DNA of 64,000 nucleotides from Pseudomonas sp. TMP9. GTDB lineage: Bacteria > Pseudomonadota > Gammaproteobacteria > Pseudomonadales > Pseudomonadaceae. A model generated the notes under the pieces. That model searched no databases, had not been told where the DNA came from, and worked only from the letters and a program-made list of their open reading frames with translations. This document shows, in pieces, positions 26,875 to 38,536 of the stretch. Every line of letters begins with the position of its first letter. Position 1 is the stretch's first letter. The stretch is taken from contig NZ_CP149803.1 in assembly GCF_037943105.1 (NCBI RefSeq), forward strand, positions 620,001 to 684,000, written 5' to 3'. The position numbers and the translations under genes were made by a program.

Positions 26875-27927
26875 TCAGTTCAGGTTTAGCGTCGGAATTA
26901 GGCTGTTGTCGACGTGCTGGCCTGGAACAGCGACCGGCGCCGCCAAGCCTAGGTTGTTCTTCTCGAACACCTTGTCGGCGCGGTAGCTGGAGCGCACCAG
27001 CGGCCCAGCAGCCACTTCCATAAAGCCCTTACCTAAGCCGATCTCGCGCAACTGATTAAAGGCTTCCGGGCTGACCCAGCGCTTTACTGGCAGATGATTG
27101 CGGGTCGGCTGCAGGTACTGGCCAAGGGTGAGAATGTCCACGCCGATGGCGCGTAGGTCATCCATGGTTTCGAGCACTTCGTCGTCGGTTTCGCCAAGAC
27201 CGAGCATCAAGCTGGTTTTGGTCAGCACGTCAGGCCGGTGGTGCTTCGCGTGGTCTAGTACGCGCAGGGTCTTTTCGTAACCGGCGCGTGGGTCACGCAC
27301 GTCGTAGGTCAGGCGCTTGACCGTCTCGACGTTCTGCGCAAACACCTCAAGGCCAGAATCCACTACGCGTTCAATTGCCTGCAGGTCACCATCAAAATCG
27401 GGCGTCAGCGCCTCCACCACCACGTGCGGGGTACGCTGCTTAATGGCTCGCACGCAGGCGGCATAATGCGCAGCACCGCCGTCGTCGAGATCATCGCGAT
27501 CCACCGAGGTCAGCACGATATAGCGCAGCGCCATCAGCTCCACTGACTTGGCGGTGTTTTGCGGTTCTTCCAGGTCCAGCCAGCCTTTGGGGTTGCCGGT
27601 ATCCACAGCGCAGAAACGGCAAGCGCGTGTGCACACCGAACCCATCAACATGATGGTGGCCGTACCGTTGGACCAGCATTCGCCAATGTTCGGGCAATGC
27701 GACTCCTGACACACAGTGCTTAAGCGGTGCTCGCTGACATTGCGCTTGACCGCTTCGAAGCGACTGCCGCCGGGTGCTTTGACTCGCAACCATTTAGGTT
27801 TGGGCTCAAACACCTGCGGTTCGCTTGAGGCGCGGCGTTTTTGTCCGTCCTTGATCGCGGTAGTGCCTTGGGTGGAGCGAAATTTTTCGCCGCTGGCAAC
27901 GGTTTTGGGTAGGGAGATATCGGACAT
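26875..27927 (-). CDS. lipA: Lipoyl synthase
   Basis: This ~350-residue radical-SAM enzyme inserts two sulfurs into octanoyl-protein. The auxiliary cluster cysteines are in [14 protein letters not shown] and the radical-SAM cluster is CTRACRFC. The C-terminal serine of the family is in [13 protein letters not shown]. The start is unsettled: ATG at 27927 is reported, but GGAG lies only six bases before an in-frame TTG at 27933 and 12 before the ATG, so the TTG may be the true start. Confidence 0.96.
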   Translation of the reverse strand: MSDISLPKTVASGEKFRSTQGTTAIKDGQKRRASSEPQVFEPKPKWLRVKAPGGSRFEAVKRNVSEHRLSTVCQESHCPNIGECWSNGTATIMLMGSVCTRACRFCAVDTGNPKGWLDLEEPQNTAKSVELMALRYIVLTSVDRDDLDDGGAAHYAACVRAIKQRTPHVVVEALTPDFDGDLQAIERVVDSGLEVFAQNVETVKRLTYDVRDPRAGYEKTLRVLDHAKHHRPDVLTKTSLMLGLGETDDEVLETMDDLRAIGVDILTLGQYLQPTRNHLPVKRWVSPEAFNQLREIGLGKGFMEVAAGPLVRSSYRADKVFEKNNLGLAAPVAVPGQHVDNSLIPTLNLN

Positions 27928-28044
27928 CGGCAATCTGGGCTCCGCTAGAGGCTCCGTGGGACGAGGCGGCTTGTGGCCGCCGCAAAGCTTACCACAGACG
28001 CTGACCGGTCAGTCCGCTGGCGGCTGCGCGGGCTATTCGCGCAG

Positions 28045-29328
28045 TTACCTGAGTCGCTGCAGCAGCTCATGGCTGGGGTAGCCATCGGCAGGCAAGCCTA
28101 AACTCTGCTGGAAGGTGCGAACGGCCTTGCGTGTATTAGCACCGATAATGCCGTCGGCCGGGCCCGGCTCGTAGCCTTTGCGGGTCAGCAATTCCTGCAG
28201 TTCGATACGCTCGCTGCGGCCCAATTGGCGGTCATTACGTGGCCATGCGGCTTGCACGCCCGGGTTGCCATCCAATGCATCGCTAAGCAGGCCGATGGCC
28301 AACGCGTAAGCGGTGGAATTATTGTATTTAAGAATGCTGCGGAAATTGTTCAGCAGTAAAAAGGCGGGGCCGCGATGCCCGGCCGGCAGAAACAACGTGG
28401 CCAAGCTTTGCTCATCGGCATCAATGGTGCGAGTCGGATTGATCCCGAGACTGCGCCAATCCGTCAGGCTGCGGCGAACTTCCGGGTCGGCCAAGGCGTA
28501 GTCAAAGCCCTGCGGCAGATTGACTTCAAAACCCCACGTCTGGCCATTTTCCCAACCCGATGCTTGCAGATAATGCGCGGCCGAGGCCAGGGCGTCGGGG
28601 GTGGATTTCCACAAGTCGCGGTGGCCGTCGCCATCAAAGTCGACGGCATGCTCATTGAAGGTGGTCGGCATAAATTGGGTCTGGCCCATGGCGCCCGCCC
28701 ATGAGCCGATCAGCCCCTGTGCCGGGCCATCGCCGGCTTGCAGTATCTGCAGGGCGGCGAGCAATTGGCTGCGCCAGAACACCTGGCGGCGGCCGTCATA
28801 AGCCAATGTAGCGAGGGAGCGGATCACATCATGACTGCCGATATTGCTGCCGTAATTGCTTTCCATGCCCCAAATGGCGATCAGTACTTCATGATCGACG
28901 GCGTAGGCACTGCGAATGGCTTTTAAGGTGGGTCGATACTGCGCTTTCAGCAGGCGACCTTGGGCAATACGGGAAACAGAAACGGCCCCGTCGATGTATT
29001 CCCACACAGGTCGGGAAAACTCGGGTTGGCTGTTATCGGCGCTCACCACTTTTGGGTTCAGGGTGATGCCGGCGAAGGTGCGGTCGAACAAGGCTGCATC
29101 GATGCCCGCGGCAATGGCATCACTGCGCAGTAGCATGCGCCATTCATCGAAGCTGATAAGCGGGGTTGGGCTAGAAGCACTCATGGCGACTGGGTTGGCG
29201 GTCGCTGCTGGCGCGCTAACCGGCTCGGCGGCAAGCGGTTGGGCCGGCGCGTCGGCACACGCCGTCAGAAGCAGCAGAAGGCTGGCGGTGGCACTCTGTT
29301 TAAGGCCCCGAACAAGCAGATAAGGCAT
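28045..29328 (-). CDS. MltB-family lytic transglycosylase with peptidoglycan-binding domain
   Basis: This ~427-residue protein is a second MltB-type enzyme, distinct from the mltB at 22499. It begins with a lipoprotein signal (ASLLLLLTAC). The catalytic glutamate is Glu156 in IWGMESNYGSNIG, with WAGAMGQTQFMPTTF and DFDGDGHRDLW as in MltB. A C-terminal PG_binding_1 domain (TRKGYEPGPADGIIGANT ... VRTFQQSLGLPADG, residues ~365-425) is absent from the other copy. Its place beside lipA matches a third SltB-like gene in P. aeruginosa. The start could also be a little upstream; the signal peptide favours 29328. Confidence 0.92.
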   Translation of the reverse strand: MPYLLVRGLKQSATASLLLLLTACADAPAQPLAAEPVSAPAATANPVAMSASSPTPLISFDEWRMLLRSDAIAAGIDAALFDRTFAGITLNPKVVSADNSQPEFSRPVWEYIDGAVSVSRIAQGRLLKAQYRPTLKAIRSAYAVDHEVLIAIWGMESNYGSNIGSHDVIRSLATLAYDGRRQVFWRSQLLAALQILQAGDGPAQGLIGSWAGAMGQTQFMPTTFNEHAVDFDGDGHRDLWKSTPDALASAAHYLQASGWENGQTWGFEVNLPQGFDYALADPEVRRSLTDWRSLGINPTRTIDADEQSLATLFLPAGHRGPAFLLLNNFRSILKYNNSTAYALAIGLLSDALDGNPGVQAAWPRNDRQLGRSERIELQELLTRKGYEPGPADGIIGANTRKAVRTFQQSLGLPADGYPSHELLQRLR

Positions 29329-29410
29329 GGCGGTCTCGGCACATTTTGCAGGCAGCAACCTTAGCATAAATGAGCGGATGTGCGGGTGTTGGCGGGCTGC
29401 GGTGGGCGTT

Positions 29411-29569
29411 TCAGGCGGCCTGAACGTATGAAGCCTCCCAGTTCTGCTGGGAGGCTTCGCGGCGGTAGCTACCTTTGCCTTTACCGGGCTTCTCTTGTCG
29501 AGAGCGGAACAGCGGTTGGGCAATCAGGGATTTGGCTTTGTTGGGGCCGTGTGTACTTTTCTTAGTCAT
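29411..29569 (-). CDS. arfA: Alternative ribosome-rescue factor A
   Basis: This 52-residue basic protein frees ribosomes stalled on non-stop mRNA by recruiting RF2 when trans-translation fails. It matches ArfA in the core AQPLFRSRQEKPGKGKGSYR and the following NWEAS. The ATG at 29569 has GGAG six bases upstream. The codons for residues 38-47 form a perfect hairpin (see 29430-29458). In Escherichia coli such a hairpin causes RNase III cleavage or termination inside the gene, so that the truncated product is tagged by tmRNA and destroyed unless tmRNA is lacking. The same control is inferred here. Confidence 0.93.
   Translation of the reverse strand: MTKKSTHGPNKAKSLIAQPLFRSRQEKPGKGKGSYRREASQQNWEASYVQAA
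29430..29458 (-). promoter_or_regulatory. Hairpin inside arfA coding sequence
   Basis: Perfect 12-bp arms (29430-29441 and 29447-29458; GAAGCCTCCCAG on the coding strand) surround a 5-base loop. The stem is fully within the reading frame, over codons 38 to 47. No T run follows on the coding strand, so cleavage by RNase III is more likely than simple termination. A second, smaller palindrome (TTCAGGC/GCCTGAA, 29410-29424) covers the stop codon. Confidence 0.85.
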
Positions 29570-29650
29570 GATTTCTCCTGAGGCAAGGGCCAGCTTTGCT
29601 AGGCGGGTAAAGCATGATCCGCACAAGCTGAAATGTCCAGTGCCCGGCGT

Positions 29651-30682
29651 TTAGCCTGGCAGGCGCACAGGCTGACCACAGATACTCAACGTCAGCAGAC
29701 TCAGACCGCTCCAAGGGTCGCCCGTCGCTTGGCCTTTAATCTGTGCATCAATCTGCTGCGCATCCAGCAAAAGTGCTGCCCAGCGCGCTGCGGATAAACG
29801 CTGCAAAGCCTTGCTGACTATGGGGCGGCGCTTATCCCAGACTGGTGGGCGGGCTGAGCTAAAGGCTTTATCCAGCGGCATGCCGTGGGCATGCTGCTGG
29901 GCTATGGTGGCCAGCAGGCGGATTTCTCGAGCCAGCGCCCAGAGGATCACCGGTGGCTCAACGCCCTCGCCGCGCAGGCCTTCAAGCATACGCAGGGCGT
30001 GAGCGGCTTCGCCATTCAGCGCGGCATCGATCAAGCCAAACACATCGAAGCGCGCGCTGTCAGCGACCGAGGCGTGCACCGTGTTGACATCAATTTGCGT
30101 GCCTTCGGCCAGCAGTTTGAGCTTCTCGATTTCCTGAGCGGCGGCGAGCAGGTTGCCCTCAACGCGGATGGCGATCATGTCCACGGCTTCGGCGCTGGCG
30201 CTGAGGCCTGATTGCGCCAGGCGCTGGCGAATCCATTGCGGCAGTTGGCTAGTTTCGACCGGCCAGATTTGCACGAACTGAGTCTGTGCGCCCTCAATCA
30301 GTGCTTTGCCCCATTTGCTCTTCTGCGCGGTGCCGTCGAGCTTAGGCAAGCTGATCAACAACACCGTGTCTTCGGCCGGTCGAGCCAGGTATTCGAGCAA
30401 CGCGGCGCCTTTATCGCTGAGTTTGCCACTGGGAATGCGCAGCTCTAAAAGGCGTTTGTCAGCAAATAAAGACAGGCTAGCGCCAGCCTGAAGCAGGTTG
30501 CCCCAGTCAAAGTGTGTGTCGGCGTTGAATACCTGGCGTTCACTGAAGCCCTGCTGACGGGTTGCAGCGCGAATGCTGTCGGCCGCTTCCTGAGTCAGCA
30601 GCGGTTCGTCGCCACTGATCACATACACCGGGCTTAGACTGCCCTGCAGGTGTTTGCCGAGTTGTGCGGGGTTGAGTTTCAT
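29651..30682 (-). CDS. holA: DNA polymerase III subunit delta
   Basis: This 343-residue clamp-loader subunit opens the beta sliding clamp. The N-terminal domain has the VYVISGDEPLLTQEAADSIR signature, then LLELRIPSGK and VLLISLPKLD. Length matches the family. It follows lptE by 39 bases and leuS further upstream, an order conserved in gammaproteobacteria. Confidence 0.95.
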   Translation of the reverse strand: MKLNPAQLGKHLQGSLSPVYVISGDEPLLTQEAADSIRAATRQQGFSERQVFNADTHFDWGNLLQAGASLSLFADKRLLELRIPSGKLSDKGAALLEYLARPAEDTVLLISLPKLDGTAQKSKWGKALIEGAQTQFVQIWPVETSQLPQWIRQRLAQSGLSASAEAVDMIAIRVEGNLLAAAQEIEKLKLLAEGTQIDVNTVHASVADSARFDVFGLIDAALNGEAAHALRMLEGLRGEGVEPPVILWALAREIRLLATIAQQHAHGMPLDKAFSSARPPVWDKRRPIVSKALQRLSAARWAALLLDAQQIDAQIKGQATGDPWSGLSLLTLSICGQPVRLPG

Positions 30683-30721
30683 CGCGAGGCGAAGCTGGGC
30701 TGCTTGCGCAGCCCGGCGTGC

Positions 30722-31333
30722 TTACTGGGCAGGGATGGGCAGCTGAATCGGCGACTGCTGGGGCTGCGCCGCTTGCTGTTGGCGGGCGGCTTCTAGGGCA
30801 TCGGCTTCAGCCTTGGCCTTGGCTTCTGCAGTTTGCTGCAGTTGGTCGAGTTGCTCCGGCGTGATCTGCTGCAGGCGCAGAACCAATTGCTGGATCAGCT
30901 CGCGGTTCATTTCCTGACGAATCTGCGTCGCTTCTTGGTCACCGCTAATCAGGTTATTACCGTCTTGGGTGTAAAAGCTTTGCGCTTCCACTTTGTCGCT
31001 CAGCAACAGCAGGTCTTTGCTGCCACGAATTTCATACTCGAGGGTTTTGTTCAGCTCGTATTCGGCGGTGCGGGCTGCGCTGGTGAAGCTGGCTGCGCGG
31101 CGGTCTTCTTGTTCGTTGCTCAGCACCAGGCTGTAGGGCGCGCCCGGGTATACGCGCACGTTGTTGTTTTGCAGCACTTCACGCACCTGTTTGACGGTTT
31201 CGCCATAGGCGTTACGCGCGCTGACATCGAGTTCTTTCAGGGCGAACTGTACCTCACCGGTGCCGCGCAGCTGGAAGCCGCACGCGCCGAGCAGCGTGGC
31301 CAGGCCAATTACCAACAGATTCCGTTTGATCAT
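30722..31333 (-). CDS. lptE: LPS-assembly lipoprotein LptE
   Basis: This 203-residue outer-membrane lipoprotein plugs and assembles the LptD barrel for lipopolysaccharide insertion. The signal peptide ends in LLGACGFQLRG. The mature part shows the RlpB/LptE alternation of strands (VRVYPGAPYSLVLSNEQEDRRAA). The C-terminal ~35 residues are rich in Ala and Gln (AARQQQAAQPQQSP), a disordered tail common in Pseudomonas. It lies between leuS and holA. Confidence 0.94.
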   Translation of the reverse strand: MIKRNLLVIGLATLLGACGFQLRGTGEVQFALKELDVSARNAYGETVKQVREVLQNNNVRVYPGAPYSLVLSNEQEDRRAASFTSAARTAEYELNKTLEYEIRGSKDLLLLSDKVEAQSFYTQDGNNLISGDQEATQIRQEMNRELIQQLVLRLQQITPEQLDQLQQTAEAKAKAEADALEAARQQQAAQPQQSPIQLPIPAQ

Positions 31334-31390
31334 CTTTTATCCCCTTGGCGTATCTGACGGCGCACCCTTGTGTGGTCGCGCCGAGCTTAA

Positions 31391-34066
<2,676 letters not shown>

Positions 34067-34083
34067 TCAGGGAAACCCTGATT

Positions 34084-34149
34084 AAACGGTGGCCAGCGAG
34101 GTGCGGTCTGCCACATCTTGACGGCCGCACCTAGGCGGCCCCACCGTTT
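34084..34149 (-). promoter_or_regulatory. Nested hairpin upstream of leuS
   Basis: An outer perfect 9-bp stem (AAACGGTGG, 34084-34092, with CCACCGTTT, 34141-34149) encloses an inner perfect 8-bp stem (AGGTGCGG, 34099-34106, with CCGCACCT, 34125-34132). It lies 80-150 bases before the leuS start, so it could be a structured leader of that transcript. No T run or leucine-rich leader peptide is seen, so its role is unknown. Confidence 0.45.
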
Positions 34150-34229
34150 GTCGCAGCGGACTGCTGGTTGAGGTGTGGACGCTACGCTTGAGTAGTGAGG
34201 TGGCAAGCTGTTCCGGCACGAGGTGATAG

Positions 34230-34673
34230 ATGGCAGGGTTGAGGTGCAATGCACCGGCAGGTGGGCTCTATGAGCGATTGTTGCAGCGCCTTGCCGTGGC
34301 GTTGGATGAGGCGGACAACTTGAGCATTGTGTCCGCGCAGCCGTCGCGCGAGCTGGAGTTGCGCGGCTTGACGCCTGCGGAGATGCAGCTGATCCGCGCG
34401 TACCTCAATCACGACCTGAACTGGCTGCGCGGCTGGCATGCGGCCGCGCAAGAAATGGCGCAGGTCGAACAGCCGCCCAGCTCTTGCAATGTCACCCGGC
34501 CAGGGCTTAAAGCCCGATACATGCTGCCCGCCAAGGCTAAAACTGTGCTCAAAGGTCGCCTGCAATTGTGTTGCGCCCTCTGCGGCACATTAGCGGGCTG
34601 GCAATTAGGCCGTGGCGTGCAGGCCTGCAAAATCTGTGGTTCGCAACTGTTCCGCACGAGTAATCACCGCTAG
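34230..34673 (+). CDS. Zinc-ribbon protein of the YbeL/DUF1451 type
   Basis: This 147-residue cytosolic protein has a helical N-terminal half (YERLLQRLAVALDEAD ... LTPAEMQLIRAYLNHDLNWL) and a C-terminal zinc ribbon formed by CCALCG and ACKICG. The family member ybeL also neighbours leuS in Escherichia coli. The ATG has an excellent AGGTGAT ribosome site. It is divergent from leuS and followed by the YdcF gene. Function is unknown. Confidence 0.85.
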   Translation: MAGLRCNAPAGGLYERLLQRLAVALDEADNLSIVSAQPSRELELRGLTPAEMQLIRAYLNHDLNWLRGWHAAAQEMAQVEQPPSSCNVTRPGLKARYMLPAKAKTVLKGRLQLCCALCGTLAGWQLGRGVQACKICGSQLFRTSNHR

Positions 34674-34700
34674 GCTTGCGCGCTCCCTTGGAGGTGCTCA

Positions 34701-35480
34701 ATGCCGATTCGCTACATCCTCAAACAGTTCCTGCTGCCGCCCGGCCTGTTTCTGCTATTGCTGCTGGCCGCTTGGTGGTTGCGCCGACGTTTCCCGCGGT
34801 TGGCGCTGCTGTGTTTCGTCGCGGGATTAGGCGGCATGGGTTTGTTTAGCCTGCCCGTGGTTGTTGAGTGGTCGGCACGCGCACTGGAAACTGAGCCCGC
34901 ATTAGATCAGCAGCAATGGCGCACGCTGGCGCAGCAGGCCGAGGTAATTGTGGTTCTGGGGGGTGGGCGCGAGCTGGCTGATCCCGGCTGGGGCGCCGAC
35001 CAACCCAGCTTGCTGGCGCTCGAGCGGGTGCGCTTTGCCGCACGCTTGGCTAAGGCGTCAGGGCTGCCGCTGCTGACGTCGGGAGGCTTGCACTATGGCG
35101 CACTGCCCAGCGAGGCAGCCTTGATGGCAGACGTGTTGGTGGGTGATTACGGCTTGTCGGTGCGTTGGCAGGAAGGGTTGAGCCGCACTACTTGGGAGAA
35201 CGCGACCGGCACGGCGCAACTACTAAAAAAGGCCGGAATCAGCCGCGTGGTGTTGGTCACGCAGGCGTGGCATATGCCGAGGGCGCGCTGGAGTTTCGAG
35301 CAGGCAGGTTTGCAGGTGATCAGTGCGCCCATGGGCTTTCTCGGCACAGCCAATGGGCGTCCTGCCGGTGGCTGGCTGCCGGAAAGCAAAGCCGTTTGGC
35401 AGAACGGTTTACTGCTCAACGAAGCAGTTGGCCTGTTGGCCTATCGGCTGTTTTATAAGGGTGCAGTTGCACAGCCTTAA
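34701..35480 (+). CDS. YdcF/ElyC-type (DUF218) envelope protein
   Basis: This 259-residue protein has two N-terminal membrane helices and a periplasmic DUF218 domain with VIVVLGGGRELADP, LPLLTSGG, LSRTTWENATGTAQLL, and VLVTQAWHMPRARWSF. ElyC of this family is needed for envelope integrity and undecaprenyl-linked steps, but the reaction is not established. GGAG lies seven bases before the ATG. Its stop codon overlaps the convergent dppF stop by four bases. Confidence 0.9.
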   Translation: MPIRYILKQFLLPPGLFLLLLLAAWWLRRRFPRLALLCFVAGLGGMGLFSLPVVVEWSARALETEPALDQQQWRTLAQQAEVIVVLGGGRELADPGWGADQPSLLALERVRFAARLAKASGLPLLTSGGLHYGALPSEAALMADVLVGDYGLSVRWQEGLSRTTWENATGTAQLLKKAGISRVVLVTQAWHMPRARWSFEQAGLQVISAPMGFLGTANGRPAGGWLPESKAVWQNGLLLNEAVGLLAYRLFYKGAVAQP

Positions 35481-36448
35481 GCATTGATCTGCTCAGCATG
35501 GTGGCACGCCACCTGGCGCGCATCGAGCAGGCGTAGTGCGGGTAGCTCAACCTGGCAGCGTTCGCTGGCGTGCGGGCAGCGTTGATGGAAGGCACAACCA
35601 CTGGGCGGCGACAGCGGGTTAGGCAGCTCGCCAGTGATCTTGATTTTTGGCTTGCTCGGGTCCGGATATAGAGTTGGCGTCGCTGACAGCAGCGCTTGGG
35701 TGTAAGGGTGCAGCGGGCGCTGGTAAATGTGCTCGCTGGGGCCCAATTCCACCGGGCGACCGAGGTACATCACCAGCACATCATCAGCCACGTGGCGCAC
35801 CACGGAGAGGTTGTGCGAGATAAACACGTAGCCGGTGTTGAACTGCTCTTGCAGGTCCATAAAGAGGTTGAGCACCTGAGCCTGGATGGAGACGTCCAGC
35901 GCCGAAGTCGGCTCATCCGCCACCAGCACTTTAGGCTGCAGGATCATCGCTCGCGCCAGCGCAATGCGCTGGCGCTGGCCACCGGAGAACATGTGCGGGT
36001 AGCGCTGGTAATGCTCAGGGCGTAGGCCAACCTGCTGCATCATCGCTTGCACCTTGTCGCGGCGTTCCAGTCGCGACAACGCAGTGTTGATCAGCAGCGG
36101 CTCACCGAGTTGGTCGCCGATCTTCTGCCTTGGATTGAGCGAGGCATAGGGGTTCTGAAAAATCATTTGCACGTCACGACGCAGCTGTTTGCTCTGTGCT
36201 TTATCGGCCCCGGCGACCTCCTGGCCGGCGATTTGCAAACTGCCTGAGCTGGGTTGCTCGATCAGCGTCAGGGCGCGGGCCAAAGTGGATTTACCGCAGC
36301 CCGATTCGCCGACTACCGCCAGGGTTTTACCTGTCTGCAATTCAAAGGACACGCCATTCAACGCTTGCACGTGGGCGGCGGGCTTGAACAGGCCGCGAGA
36401 TATTTCGTAGTGACGGGTCAGGTCGCGGGCAGTCAGTACAGCGCTCAT
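35477..36448 (-). CDS. dppF: Dipeptide ABC transporter ATP-binding protein DppF
   Basis: This 323-residue ATPase has Walker A GESGCGKST, signature SGGQRQRIALARA, Walker B KVLVADEPTSALD, and the switch histidine in FISHNLSV. The C-terminal oligopeptide-type extension CAFHQRCPHASERC, with several cysteines, may hold an iron-sulfur cluster as in other members. It starts in an overlap with the dppD stop (TGATG), so the two ATPases are made together. Confidence 0.94.
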   Translation of the reverse strand: MSAVLTARDLTRHYEISRGLFKPAAHVQALNGVSFELQTGKTLAVVGESGCGKSTLARALTLIEQPSSGSLQIAGQEVAGADKAQSKQLRRDVQMIFQNPYASLNPRQKIGDQLGEPLLINTALSRLERRDKVQAMMQQVGLRPEHYQRYPHMFSGGQRQRIALARAMILQPKVLVADEPTSALDVSIQAQVLNLFMDLQEQFNTGYVFISHNLSVVRHVADDVLVMYLGRPVELGPSEHIYQRPLHPYTQALLSATPTLYPDPSKPKIKITGELPNPLSPPSGCAFHQRCPHASERCQVELPALRLLDARQVACHHAEQINA

Positions 36449-37422
36449 CAGGCCACCTGCGCAGTTATGTTCAGCGGGTAGAAACAGCGCACCGCGCCGC
36501 GCTCATGGTCATTCAGCGGCGGTCGCTGCGCATGGCAGCGCGCTTGCGCATAAGGGCAGCGCGGCGACAACAAACAGCCCTGCGGCCGGTCGTAACGGCC
36601 CGGGACAATACCTGGCAAGGTGGCCAGGCGGCTCTGGCCCAGGCTGTGCTCGGGGATCGCCTTGAGCAGTGCTTCGGTATAGGGGTGCGTGGGGGCGTCG
36701 AACAGCTGCGGCACGTAGCCAATTTCCACTGCTTGGCCGGCGTACATCACGCACACGCGCTGCGCCGTTTCCGCTACCACAGCCAGGTCATGAGTGATCA
36801 GCACCAGGCCCATGCCTTGCTCGCGTTGCAGGCCCAGCAGTAGCTGCATAATCTGCGCTTGAATGGTCACATCCAGCGCCGTGGTTGGCTCGTCGGCAAT
36901 CAGTAATTTAGGCTCGGCAGCAATCGCCATGGCAATCGCCACGCGCTGGCTCATGCCGCCAGAGAGTTGATGCGGGTAGGCATTCAGGCGGCTGGCCGCA
37001 GCGGGGATCTCTACTCGGTCGAGCAGCTGCAACGCACGTTGCCGCGCTGCCTGACCCTTGAGGCCCAGGTGCTGGTGCAGCACTTCCTCGATTTGAAAAC
37101 CCACGGTAAAGCTGGGGTTGAGCGATGTCATCGGGTCTTGAAAGACCATCGACAGGTCTTTACCGACGATGTGCCGGCGCTGTCGGCCTTTGAGCCGCAG
37201 CATATCGGTGCCGTCAAATTGCAGGCTGTCGGCGGTGACAATGCCGGGTGCGTCGATCAGGCCCATCAGCGCCATCATGGTCACCGACTTGCCAGAGCCG
37301 GACTCGCCGACAATCGCCAGCACCTCGCCCTTGGCCACTGACAAATCGAGGCCGTCGACCACGGGTATGGCATTGGCACCGCCGAAACGCACGCTGAGGT
37401 TTTTGATATCGAGCAGGTTCAT
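36448..37422 (-). CDS. dppD: Dipeptide ABC transporter ATP-binding protein DppD
   Basis: This ~324-residue ATPase is the partner of DppF. It shows [11 protein letters not shown], the signature [13 protein letters not shown], Walker [14 protein letters not shown], and [10 protein letters not shown], then the cysteine-containing tail [14 protein letters not shown]. The ATG at 37422 ([11 protein letters not shown]) has GGAG nine bases upstream; the longer frame upstream lies in a repeat region and is rejected. An 82-base spacer with a REP-like arm separates it from dppC. Confidence 0.93.
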   Translation of the reverse strand: MNLLDIKNLSVRFGGANAIPVVDGLDLSVAKGEVLAIVGESGSGKSVTMMALMGLIDAPGIVTADSLQFDGTDMLRLKGRQRRHIVGKDLSMVFQDPMTSLNPSFTVGFQIEEVLHQHLGLKGQAARQRALQLLDRVEIPAAASRLNAYPHQLSGGMSQRVAIAMAIAAEPKLLIADEPTTALDVTIQAQIMQLLLGLQREQGMGLVLITHDLAVVAETAQRVCVMYAGQAVEIGYVPQLFDAPTHPYTEALLKAIPEHSLGQSRLATLPGIVPGRYDRPQGCLLSPRCPYAQARCHAQRPPLNDHERGAVRCFYPLNITAQVA

Positions 37423-37460
37423 GGGCGCGGCTCCGATCCGGAGCAGGCCATCAGATTTTT

Positions 37461-37481
37461 GCCGGATTGCAGCCGGGCTAC
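37461..37481. repeat. Solitary REP-like arm between dppC and dppD
   Basis: These 21 bases match one arm of the repeat at 841-899 at 19 positions (core GGATTGCAGCCGGGCTAC). The opposite arm is missing, so no long hairpin forms. It probably represents a decayed copy of the element. Confidence 0.6.
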
Positions 37482-37504
37482 TTGCATCGTCATCCTGATC
37501 ATCC

Positions 37505-38404
37505 TCAGGCCGCATTCTTCAGTTTCGGGTCGAGGGCATCACGCAGCCCGTCGCCCATGAGGTTAATGGCCAACACGCTGAGCAAAATGGTCAGGCCGGG
37601 CAGGGTAACCACCCACCACGCGCGCTCGATATAATCGCGCGCCGACGCCAGCATGGTGCCCCATTCAGGCGTCGGTGGTTGCACGCCGAGGCCGAGAAAG
37701 CCCAGCGCGGCAGCATCTAAAATCGCTGAGGAAAAGCTCAAGGTGGCCTGCACGATCAGCGGCGCCATGCAGTTGGGCAGCACGGTGATAAACATCAGCC
37801 GCGGCAAACTGGCACCGGCCAGGCGCGAAGCAGTGACGTAATCGCGGTTCAGTTCGCCCATCACCGCGGCGCGGGTTAGGCGCACGTAGGACGGCAGTGA
37901 AACAATGGCGATGGCGAAGATGGTGTTGATCAGCCCAGGGCCGAGAATGGCGACGATGGCCACGGCTAATAGCAACGAGGGCAGGGCCAGCATAATGTCC
38001 ATCAGGCGCATGATCGACGGTCCAAGCAGGCGCGGAAAGAAGCCGGCAACCAGGCCCATGAGAATGCCGGGGATCAGCGACATCAGCACCGACGCCAGGC
38101 CGATCAGCAGCGACAAGCGCGCGCCATGAATCAGCCGTGAGAGCAGGTCGCGGCCTACTTCATCAGTGCCCAACAGGAACTGCAACTGGCCACCTTCCAG
38201 CCAGGCCGGTGGGGTCAGCATAAAGTCGCGGTATTGCTCGCTGGGGTCGTGCGGTGCGATCCACGGCGCGAACAGCGCGCAGATAATCAGCAGGATCATA
38301 AATGCGAGCCCAGCTAAGGCTCCTTTGTTGAGGGCGAAGGCCTGCCAGAATTCCTTGAGCGGCGAGGGGTAGAACAGGCTCTGGTCTACAGTGGTGGTCG
38401 TCAT
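37505..38404 (-). CDS. dppC: Dipeptide ABC transporter permease DppC
   Basis: This 299-residue inner-membrane permease has an N-terminal helix ([22 protein letters not shown]), the periplasmic [18 protein letters not shown] segment, and the EAA loop [20 protein letters not shown]. The ATG at 38404 (MTTTTVDQS) has GGAAG upstream. It forms the membrane channel with DppB. Confidence 0.94.
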   Translation of the reverse strand: MTTTTVDQSLFYPSPLKEFWQAFALNKGALAGLAFMILLIICALFAPWIAPHDPSEQYRDFMLTPPAWLEGGQLQFLLGTDEVGRDLLSRLIHGARLSLLIGLASVLMSLIPGILMGLVAGFFPRLLGPSIMRLMDIMLALPSLLLAVAIVAILGPGLINTIFAIAIVSLPSYVRLTRAAVMGELNRDYVTASRLAGASLPRLMFITVLPNCMAPLIVQATLSFSSAILDAAALGFLGLGVQPPTPEWGTMLASARDYIERAWWVVTLPGLTILLSVLAINLMGDGLRDALDPKLKNAA

Positions 38405-38429
38405 GGGCGAGCTTCCAGAGTGTGCCTGT

Positions 38430-38505
38430 GTAGGGTGGATGACGTTTTTTTCATCCGCCGTTTGGACGTTGCGAGGGTGGATGGGTGAAGCGTCATCCAC
38501 CCTAC
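38430..38505. repeat. Palindromic repeat between dppB and dppC
   Basis: Perfect 15-base arms (GTAGGGTGGATGACG, 38430-38444, and its complement, 38491-38505) flank about 46 bases that hold further copies of the GGGTGGATG word. This is a second Pseudomonas repeat type, different from the one at 841. It lies in the 132-base gap between two dpp genes and could form a hairpin in the operon mRNA. Confidence 0.8.
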
Positions 38506-38536
38506 GGAAATAATGCGGCTATGCATGGTGTGTTCC

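Noticed and set aside
27965..27981. GGCGGC-N5-GCCGCC hairpin upstream of lipA as a terminator
   Set aside because: Six-bp stem without a T run, between two genes of the same direction; too weak to call.
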